DNA of 12,431 nucleotides from Gammaproteobacteria bacterium. Its GTDB lineage: Bacteria; Pseudomonadota; Gammaproteobacteria; Xanthomonadales; Xanthomonadaceae. A model generated the notes under the pieces. The model saw only the letters and a program-made list of their open reading frames with translations. It searched no databases and had not been told where the DNA came from. Below, one piece after another: positions 6,856-12,431 of the stretch (the first letter of the stretch is position 1; every line of letters starts with the position of its first letter). The position numbers and the translations under genes were made by a program. The stretch is taken from assembly GCA_026398715.1 (NCBI GenBank), contig JAPLSI010000226.1, positions 1 through 12,431 of the forward strand, read 5' to 3'.

Positions 6856-7377
6856 ATGGACGCCAAAACCCCGTCGGCCGACGCCGAATACGACGATGCT
6901 GCGCTGCACCGGCTGGCCGAACAGGTCGGCGACGCCTTGCGGGTGAACCGGCATATGGTGTGCACGGCCGAAAGCTGCACCGGCGGCTGGATTGCCAAGA
7001 TGATCACCGACATCCCGGGTTGTTCGGACTGGTTCGACTGCGGGCTGGCGGCTTACAGCTACGAAGCGAAGCAGGCCCTGCTGGGCGTGCGTCCGGAAAC
7101 CCTGACTCAATACGGCGCCGTCAGCCGCGAAACCGTGCTCGAGATGGTGTCCGGCGCGCTGATCACCTCCGGCGCCAGCCTGGCCGTGGCCGTGACCGGT
7201 ATCGCCGGCCCCACCGGCGGCACGCCCGACAAGCCGGTCGGCTCGGTCTGGGTGGCGTGGAAACGCCGCGGGCGCTACCCGACGGCCGAAGTCTTCCACT
7301 TCGACGGCGACCGCGAGGCGATCCGCCGGCAGACAGTAGCCAAGGCGCTGGCGGGACTGCTGAACCTGCTCGACTGA
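6856..7377 (+). CDS. pncC: Nicotinamide-nucleotide amidohydrolase PncC (CinA C-terminal family)
   Basis: PncC deamidates nicotinamide mononucleotide to nicotinate mononucleotide, returning NMN (made in bacteria by DNA ligase) to NAD synthesis. The 173-residue product is the stand-alone CinA C-terminal domain; the N-terminal MoCF-like domain of full CinA is absent, as in E. coli PncC (165 aa). Visible motifs are TAESCTGGWIAKMITD (37-52) with the catalytic Ser40, YSYEAK with Lys72, YGAVS (86-90), and AVTGIAGPTGGTPDKPVGSVW (112-132). About 11 extra N-terminal residues precede the part that aligns with E. coli. The ATG at 6856 lacks a Shine-Dalgarno. The gene lies 60 nt before lexA, a neighbour pairing also known in other gammaproteobacteria near recA. 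Confidence 0.95.
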   Translation: MDAKTPSADAEYDDAALHRLAEQVGDALRVNRHMVCTAESCTGGWIAKMITDIPGCSDWFDCGLAAYSYEAKQALLGVRPETLTQYGAVSRETVLEMVSGALITSGASLAVAVTGIAGPTGGTPDKPVGSVWVAWKRRGRYPTAEVFHFDGDREAIRRQTVAKALAGLLNLLD

Positions 7378-7398
7378 GAATTCTGCACGGGCAGGGGC

Positions 7399-7427
7399 TT
7401 GCATTGGCAATTCGTTAGTAGTATTAC
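7399..7427 (+). promoter_or_regulatory. Probable lexA promoter
   Basis: TTGCAT (7399-7404) and TATTAC (7422-7427) are separated by exactly 17 bp, each matching 4 of 6 consensus bases. Initiation would fall near 7434, only about 4 nt before the lexA ATG, so the mRNA would be nearly leaderless. That agrees with the absence of a Shine-Dalgarno. The -10 lies inside the LexA operator, so bound LexA would block polymerase. Confidence 0.5.
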
Positions 7428-7434
7428 TACTAAC
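7414..7434 (+). promoter_or_regulatory. LexA operator (SOS box, xanthomonad type)
   Basis: A perfect 21-bp palindrome: GTTAGTAGTA (7414-7423), one central T, then TACTACTAAC (7425-7434). This is the xanthomonad LexA recognition sequence, unlike E. coli CTGT-N8-ACAG. It ends 3 bp before the lexA ATG and covers the probable -10 box, so it should mediate autorepression of lexA. Confidence 0.93.
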
Positions 7435-7437
7435 ACC

Positions 7438-8094
7438 ATGCAAACACTCTCCGAAACCCAGCAGACCATCCTCAACCTGATCACCGACCGGGTCGAGTTC
7501 GACGGCGTACCCCCTTCGCAGGCGGAAATTGCGAAAGCTTGCGGCTTCAGTGGCGTCAGGGCGGCCCAATACCACCTCGACATCCTGGAACAGGCAGGCT
7601 TCATCAAGCGCATCCCGGGCCAGGCCCGGGGCATCCGGCTGTGCCGGGTGGACGAAGATGGCGAAAGCCGCAACAGCAGCCGCGCCGACGCCGCGCATCG
7701 CGACGACGAGGTGCTGCGGCTGCCGGTGCTGGGCCGCGTCGCGGCCGGCACGCCGATCGGCGCGGGCATCGCCTCGGAAGAAACAGTGCTGCTCGATCGC
7801 AGTTTCTTTTTCCCCGCGCCCGATTACCTGCTGAAGGTAAAGGGCGACTCGATGCGCGACGACGGCATCCTCGACGGCGACCTGATCGGCGTGCATCGCA
7901 CCAACGTCGCCAGCTCCGGGCAGATTGTCGTAGCGCGCATTGACGACGAGATCACGGTGAAGTTGCTCAAGATAGGCAAGGACTGCATCCGCCTGCTGCC
8001 GCGCAACCCCGACTACCAGCCCATCGAAGTCCGGCCCGACCAGGACTTTGCCATCGAAGGCCTGTATTGCGGCCTTGTGAGGCCAAGCCGTTGA
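7438..8094 (+). CDS. lexA: SOS repressor LexA
   Basis: LexA represses DNA-damage genes and cleaves itself when it meets RecA filaments. The 218-residue product has an N-terminal winged helix (about 1-68) and a C-terminal S24 peptidase domain. The cleavage site is Ala103-Gly104 in GRVAAGTPIG; the catalytic pair is Ser138 (GDSMRDDGI) and Lys175 (ITVKLLKIG). The recognition-helix region ACGFSGVRAAQYHLDILEQ is xanthomonad-like and differs from the E. coli FRSPNAAEEHL, matching the different operator. The start ATG at 7438, right after the operator, gives the family N-terminus (MQTLSETQQTILNLI). The frame extends to an ATG at 7399, but that would encode the operator and is rejected. recA follows 171 nt later. 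Confidence 0.97.
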   Translation: MQTLSETQQTILNLITDRVEFDGVPPSQAEIAKACGFSGVRAAQYHLDILEQAGFIKRIPGQARGIRLCRVDEDGESRNSSRADAAHRDDEVLRLPVLGRVAAGTPIGAGIASEETVLLDRSFFFPAPDYLLKVKGDSMRDDGILDGDLIGVHRTNVASSGQIVVARIDDEITVKLLKIGKDCIRLLPRNPDYQPIEVRPDQDFAIEGLYCGLVRPSR

Positions 8095-8133
8095 TCGCCG
8101 CCGCGCTGCGCGCCGGGGCGTATTCCTACGCTT

Positions 8134-8163
8134 CGCCGGGTGATCGGCTGCTACCGGCGTTTT
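8134..8163 (+). terminator. Weak candidate terminator between lexA and recA
   Basis: CGCCGG (8134-8139) can pair with CCGGCG (8154-8159) across a 14-nt loop, followed by TTTT (8160-8163). The stem is short and the loop long. If real it would partly separate lexA and recA transcription. In the rest of 8095-8265 I see no LexA palindrome and no convincing promoter, only the recA ribosome-binding site AGGGAA (8254-8259). Confidence 0.25.
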
Positions 8164-8265
8164 CCACGACGCCGCATATTTCGATTCCGGACAGCAACAT
8201 CTCAGGCTATGCGACGGCCCTGTCCCAAATTACCTGCAACCAATACTGACCCTAGGGAATAAACC

Positions 8266-9303
8266 ATGGACGAGAACAAGAAGCGCGCCCTCACCGCTGC
8301 ACTGGCGCAGATCGACAAGCAGTTCGGCAAGGGCACCGTGATGCTGATGGGCGACAAGAATGTCGAAGCCCACGAAGTAATCGGTACCGGCTCGCTGATG
8401 CTGGACATGGCGCTGGGTATCGGCGGCCTGCCCAAGGGCCGCGTCGTGGAAATCTATGGTCCGGAATCTTCGGGCAAGACCACGCTTACCCTGCAGGTCA
8501 TCGCGCAGTGCCAGAAGGCCGGCGGCACCGCGGCCTTTGTCGATGCCGAACACGCGCTCGACCCGAACTACGCGCAGAAGCTTGGCGTCAACCTCGACGA
8601 CCTGCTGATCTCGCAGCCCGACACCGGCGAGCAGGCGCTTGAAATCGTCGACATGCTGGTGCGCTCCAATGCCGTGGACGTGGTGGTGGTCGACTCGGTC
8701 GCCGCCCTCACGCCGCGCGCCGAAATCGAGGGCGAGATGGGCGAGATGCAGGTTGGCCTGCAGGCCCGCCTGATGAGCCAGGCCTTGCGCAAGCTGACCG
8801 GCAACATCAAGCGTTCCAACTGCATGGTCATCTTCATCAACCAGTTGCGCATGAAGATCGGCAACATGATGCCGGGCCAGAATCCGGAAACCACCACCGG
8901 TGGCAACGCGCTGAAGTTCTACGCCTCGGTGCGCCTGGACATCCGCCGCATCGGATCGGTCAAGAAGGGCGACGAGATCATCGGCAACGAGACCAAGATC
9001 AAGGTCGTCAAGAACAAGATGGCGCCGCCCTTCAAGGTGGTCATCACCGAGATCCTCTATGGCGAGGGCATCTCCCGCGAGGGCGAGCTGATCGACATGG
9101 GCGTGGACAACAAGCTGGTCGAAAAATCCGGCGCCTGGTACAGCTGCATGGGCGAGCGGATCGGGCAGGGCAAGGAAAACGCCCGCCAGTACCTCAAGGA
9201 CAACCCGACCATGGCCGTCACGCTCGAAGCCAAGCTGCGCGAGAAGCTGGCGCCCAAGATCGTGGCCAAGGCGCCGCCGGCGCCTGAGGACGTCGAGGCC
9301 TGA
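8266..9303 (+). CDS. recA: Recombinase A
   Basis: RecA forms ATP-dependent filaments on single-stranded DNA, carries out strand exchange and triggers LexA self-cleavage. The 345-residue product has the usual length. Walker A is GPESSGKT (65-72) with Lys71; other signatures are [10 protein letters not shown] (91-100), [12 protein letters not shown], the loop 2 region with [28 protein letters not shown], and the C-terminal [14 protein letters not shown]. The tail is short and mildly acidic (PEDVEA). The ATG at 8266 has AGGGAA 6 nt upstream. recX begins 4 nt after the stop, so the two are almost certainly co-transcribed. No LexA operator is recognisable upstream. Confidence 0.99.
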   Translation: MDENKKRALTAALAQIDKQFGKGTVMLMGDKNVEAHEVIGTGSLMLDMALGIGGLPKGRVVEIYGPESSGKTTLTLQVIAQCQKAGGTAAFVDAEHALDPNYAQKLGVNLDDLLISQPDTGEQALEIVDMLVRSNAVDVVVVDSVAALTPRAEIEGEMGEMQVGLQARLMSQALRKLTGNIKRSNCMVIFINQLRMKIGNMMPGQNPETTTGGNALKFYASVRLDIRRIGSVKKGDEIIGNETKIKVVKNKMAPPFKVVITEILYGEGISREGELIDMGVDNKLVEKSGAWYSCMGERIGQGKENARQYLKDNPTMAVTLEAKLREKLAPKIVAKAPPAPEDVEA

Positions 9304-9307
9304 GTCC

Positions 9308-9802
9308 ATGGCCTGGGGGCGGAAAAAGGCATCGGATGCCGCCGAACCCACCGCCTACCAGCGGGCCCTGGGCCTGCTGGTACGACGGGAACACTCGCGC
9401 AAGGAACTTTCCCGCAAGCTCAGTGCCAAGGGCGTCGAGCGCGACGACGCCGATCTTGCCCTGGACAAGTTGAATCGCCAGGACTTCCAGAACGACGCCC
9501 GGTTCGCCTGCGCCCTGGCCCGGAGCCGGGCCAGCGCGGGCTACGGCCCCAACCGGATTCGCGCAGAACTGTCCACGCATGGCCTGGGTCGTGACGACGT
9601 CGCCGCCGCCCTGGACGCATGCGAGCGCGATTGGGACGCCAGCGCCATGGACATCATCCAGCGCCGATACGGCAACAAGGACCTCGGCGATCCCGTCCAG
9701 CGGCGCAAGGCCGTGGATTTCCTGCTGCGCCGGGGCTTCGACCAGAAGTCCGCCTATGCCGCGGCCCGGGCCCGCCCCGGCGAACTGTCGCCCGAAGACT
9801 GA
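9308..9802 (+). CDS. recX: Regulatory protein RecX
   Basis: RecX binds RecA filaments and limits filament growth and ATPase and coprotease activity. The 164-residue product is all-helical, with tandem three-helix repeats: YQRALGLLVRREHSRKELSRKL (17-38), LNRQDFQNDARFACALARSRASAGYGPNRIRAEL (55-88), and RRKAVDFLLRRGFDQKSAYAAA (132-153). It is highly charged. The ATG at 9308 is 4 nt downstream of recA; a GAGG at the end of recA could serve as its ribosome-binding site. The tight spacing allows recA-recX coupling. alaS starts 61 nt later. Confidence 0.95.
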   Translation: MAWGRKKASDAAEPTAYQRALGLLVRREHSRKELSRKLSAKGVERDDADLALDKLNRQDFQNDARFACALARSRASAGYGPNRIRAELSTHGLGRDDVAAALDACERDWDASAMDIIQRRYGNKDLGDPVQRRKAVDFLLRRGFDQKSAYAAARARPGELSPED

Positions 9803-9823
9803 AGCGGGACCCCAGCCCGGCCT

Positions 9824-9831
9824 GATAATCT
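9824..9831 (+). promoter_or_regulatory. Possible -10 region for alaS
   Basis: GATAATCT (9824-9831) in the 61 bp recX-alaS gap contains GATAAT and TAATCT, either of which could serve as a -10. No good -35 lies at the right distance (GAAGCG at 17 bp). Initiation would be near 9837, leaving a leader of about 27 nt. alaS could also be read from the recA promoter. Confidence 0.35.
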
Positions 9832-9863
9832 AGGCGTCCGCGGTTTCGACAGAAAACTTCCCC

Positions 9864-12431
9864 ATGAAAAGCAGCGCCGAAATCCGCAAGGATTTCCTCG
9901 ATTTCTTTGCCTCCAAAGGCCACACGATCGTTCCTTCCAGCTCCCTCGTGCCGGGCAATGACCCGACGCTGCTGTTCACCAATGCCGGCATGGTGCAGTT
10001 CAAGGACGTATTCCTGGGTGCGGAAAAGCGCAGCTACAAGCGCGCGGCCAGTTCGCAGCGCTGCGTACGCGCCGGCGGCAAGCACAACGACCTCGACCAG
10101 GTCGGCTACACCGCCCGCCACCACACTTTCTTCGAGATGCTGGGCAACTTCAGCTTCGGCGATTATTTCAAGCGCGACGCCATCCACTACGCATGGGATT
10201 TGTTGACCGGCGTGTGGGGCCTGCCGAAGGACAAGCTGCTCGTCACCATCTACCACACCGACGACGAAGCCTTCGATATCTGGCACACGCAGATCGGCCT
10301 GCCGGTGGATCGCATCATCCGCATCGGCGACAACAAGGGCGCGCCGTTTGCGTCCGACAATTTCTGGCAGATGGCCGATACCGGTCCCTGCGGACCGTGC
10401 ACCGAGATCTTCTACGACCACGGCGCGCATATTCCTGGCGGCCCGCCCGGTTCGCCGGACGAAGACGGCGACCGATTCATCGAAATCTGGAACAACGTCT
10501 TCATGCAGTTCGACCGCCAGCCGGATGGCACGTTGTTGCCGCTGCCCGCACCCTGCGTGGACACCGGCATGGGCCTGGAGCGCATCGCGGCCGTGCTGCA
10601 GCACGTGCACAGCAACTACGAGATCGACCTGTTCCAGCACCTGATCAAGCACGCCGCGCAACTCACCGCCACGGCCGACCTGGACAACAAGGCACTGCGC
10701 GTCATCGCCGACCATATCCGCGCCTGTTCGTTCCTGATCATCGATGGCGTGATGCCGTCCAACGAAGGCCGTGGTTACGTGTTGCGCCGGATCATCCGTC
10801 GCGCCATCCGCTACTTCTGGAAGCTCGGTCCCCTGCAGGCAGACGGCCAGTTCTGGCGCATGCTCAAGCCGCTTGCCGAAATGATGGGCGACGCCTATCC
10901 GGAATTGCGCGGCAAGGCATCGTTGATCGAGCAGGCGCTGCGTGCGGAAGAAGCGGCGTTCGCGCAGACCCTTGATGCCGGCATGACTCGCCTGGAGGGC
11001 GTACTCGCGCAGAGCGGCGGCAGCATCGATGGCGAACAGTTGTTCCAGTTCCACGACACCTATGGCTGCCCGCCCGACCTGATCCTGGACATCCTGCGCG
11101 AGCGCGGGCTGTCGCCAGCGGCGGGTGCGTTGCAGCAGTACGAAGCCCTGATGGAGCAGCAGCGCGATCGCGCGCGCGGCGCCAGTAAATTTGCCGGCAG
11201 CGTGGGCCTGCCGGCGGAACTGGTCGCGTCGCTGCCACACACGGAGTTCCGCGGTTACGACCATCTTTCCCAGGACAATCTGCGGATCGTTGCCCTCGTG
11301 CAGGATGGCAAGCCGGTTAGCGCAATCGATGCCGGCCAGGAAGCGATCGTCATCCTTGACGCCACGCCGTTCTATGCAGAATCCGGCGGCCAGGTGGGCG
11401 ATACCGGCACATTGACGGGGGCCGCTTCCCAGCGTTTCGAGGTTCGCGATACCGCGAAGTTGTCGGGCATCTTCCACGGCCACGTGGGTCGCTTGAGTGC
11501 CGGACGACTGGCGGTCGGTGACGTGGTTTCGGCGGCGGTGGACGGCGAACGCCGCCAGGCCATCGTACTCAACCATTCAGCAACGCATCTGTTGCACGCC
11601 GCGCTGCGCAAGGTGCTGGGCGAACACGTTACGCAGAAGGGATCGCTGGTGGCGCCCGACCGCCTGCATTTCGATTTCTCGCACTTCCAGCCGATCGGCG
11701 CGAAGGACCTCGCCACCATCGAAGCCATGGTGAATGCCGAAATCCGCCGCAACCCGGTTGCCGAAGTCCACAACATGGGCATGGCCGAAGCGATCGAGTT
11801 CGGCGCAATGGCGCTGTTCGGCGAAAAATACGGCGAGCGCGTGCGCGTGCTGCGCATGGGCGAGTTCTCGACCGAATTGTGTGGCGGCACGCATGTGCAC
11901 GGCACGGGCGACATCGGCGTGTTCAAGATCATTTCCGAAGCGGGCGTCGCGGCCGGCGTGCGCCGGATCGAGGCGGTGACGGGCGAGGGCGCGTTGGCCT
12001 GGTTCGCCGACCAGCAGCGTCGACTCGACGAAGTGTCCGAACTAGTGGGCGCGCGTGGCGATGACGCCGTCGAAAAACTCCGGCACCTGCTCGAACGGCA
12101 GAAGAAGCTCGAGCGCGAGCTGGAATCCTTCAAGGCCAAGGCAACCGCCGGCGCCACCTCGTCACTGGCCGATACCGCTGCCGACATCGGTGGCGTGAAG
12201 CTGATCGCGGCCCGCCTGGAAGGCCTTGATGGCAAGGCCCTTCGCGATGCCATGGACATGCTCAAGGAAAGACTTGCCGACGCTGTCATCATCCTGGCCT
12301 CTGCCGAAGACGGGAAGGCATCGCTGGTCGCAGGCGTCAAAGGCTCTGCGCTGGGCCGGATCAAGGCGGGTGAACTCCTGTCGCACGTGGCCGGTCAGAT
12401 TGGTGGCAAGGGCGGTGGTCGCCCTGACATG
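9864..12431 (+). CDS. alaS: Alanyl-tRNA synthetase AlaRS (partial, C-terminal end missing)
   Basis: AlaRS charges tRNA-Ala and clears mischarged Ser- and Gly-tRNA-Ala. The frame is open from the ATG at 9864 to the right edge, 856 codons, ending at [10 protein letters not shown] in the C-Ala domain; roughly 20-25 residues are missing compared with E. coli (876 aa). Class II core motifs are visible: [44 protein letters not shown] and [12 protein letters not shown]. The editing domain has NHSATH (570-575) and CGGTHVHG (673-680), supplying the zinc ligands His571, His575, Cys673 and His677. A charged coiled-coil-like stretch ([15 protein letters not shown]) precedes C-Ala. The conserved DTYGFP motif reads DTYGCPPD here (398-405), an unusual change. 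No Shine-Dalgarno is seen. Confidence 0.97.
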   Translation, partial: MKSSAEIRKDFLDFFASKGHTIVPSSSLVPGNDPTLLFTNAGMVQFKDVFLGAEKRSYKRAASSQRCVRAGGKHNDLDQVGYTARHHTFFEMLGNFSFGDYFKRDAIHYAWDLLTGVWGLPKDKLLVTIYHTDDEAFDIWHTQIGLPVDRIIRIGDNKGAPFASDNFWQMADTGPCGPCTEIFYDHGAHIPGGPPGSPDEDGDRFIEIWNNVFMQFDRQPDGTLLPLPAPCVDTGMGLERIAAVLQHVHSNYEIDLFQHLIKHAAQLTATADLDNKALRVIADHIRACSFLIIDGVMPSNEGRGYVLRRIIRRAIRYFWKLGPLQADGQFWRMLKPLAEMMGDAYPELRGKASLIEQALRAEEAAFAQTLDAGMTRLEGVLAQSGGSIDGEQLFQFHDTYGCPPDLILDILRERGLSPAAGALQQYEALMEQQRDRARGASKFAGSVGLPAELVASLPHTEFRGYDHLSQDNLRIVALVQDGKPVSAIDAGQEAIVILDATPFYAESGGQVGDTGTLTGAASQRFEVRDTAKLSGIFHGHVGRLSAGRLAVGDVVSAAVDGERRQAIVLNHSATHLLHAALRKVLGEHVTQKGSLVAPDRLHFDFSHFQPIGAKDLATIEAMVNAEIRRNPVAEVHNMGMAEAIEFGAMALFGEKYGERVRVLRMGEFSTELCGGTHVHGTGDIGVFKIISEAGVAAGVRRIEAVTGEGALAWFADQQRRLDEVSELVGARGDDAVEKLRHLLERQKKLERELESFKAKATAGATSSLADTAADIGGVKLIAARLEGLDGKALRDAMDMLKERLADAVIILASAEDGKASLVAGVKGSALGRIKAGELLSHVAGQIGGKGGGRPDM

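Noticed and set aside
6715..7896. Open frame of 393 codons antisense to pncC and lexA
   Set aside because: It crosses the lexA operator and promoter and shows no recognisable protein family; a GC-bias shadow.
8067..8249. 60-codon frame between lexA and recA, considered as a SulA-like SOS gene
   Set aside because: It starts inside lexA in another frame, has no ribosome-binding site, and no similarity to cell-division inhibitors is visible.
9654..11576. Long open frame of 640 codons antisense to alaS and recX
   Set aside because: It lies opposite genes with clear homology, has no recognisable domain, and is what high-GC codon bias produces in the antisense frame.
1..12431. Search for a novel defence, mobile or biosynthetic system
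   Set aside because: All sizeable genes belong to well-known housekeeping families in a conserved order; no direct-repeat arrays, integrase, transposase, toxin-antitoxin pair or atypical-composition island was seen.

Overview
The window is core chromosome of a high-GC gammaproteobacterium, most likely of the Xanthomonadales/Lysobacterales (Xanthomonas, Lysobacter or Rhodanobacter relatives). Three things point there: MutS and LexA resemble xanthomonad versions as I remember them, the order pncC-lexA-recA-recX-alaS is typical of the group, and the lexA operator is the xanthomonad palindrome (TTAG...CTAA type), not the E. coli CTGT-N8-ACAG box. No mobile element, CRISPR array, tRNA or rRNA was seen.

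Layout. (1) 1-3583, plus strand: the 3' part of ffh, then the classic trmD operon rpsP-rimM-trmD-rplS, then an hslR-type S4-domain gene just beyond a terminator. rpsP and rplS each have a good-looking promoter of their own. A perfect hairpin covers the rimM ribosome-binding site. Together these fit the need for much S16 and L19 but little RimM and TrmD. (2) 3620-6684, minus strand: mutS, a strong hairpin terminator, and a small lipoprotein with one thrombospondin type 3-like calcium-binding motif. (3) 6685-6855: a divergent intergenic region with a 12-codon mini-ORF just before pncC. (4) 6856-12431, plus strand: pncC (CinA C-terminal family), lexA with a perfect operator, recA, recX and nearly all of alaS, which runs off the right edge.

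The genes serve protein targeting (Ffh), ribosome proteins and maturation (S16, RimM, L19, Hsp15-like), tRNA modification and charging (TrmD, AlaRS), NAD salvage (PncC), and DNA repair with SOS control (MutS, LexA, RecA, RecX). I see no previously undescribed multi-gene system. The points worth a second look are regulatory: the rimM hairpin, the rplS leader, the hslR start just behind a terminator, the mini-ORF before pncC, the operator that overlaps both the lexA promoter and nearly its start codon, and the lack of a matching operator before recA. One small orphan lipoprotein and one substitution in AlaRS are also noted.
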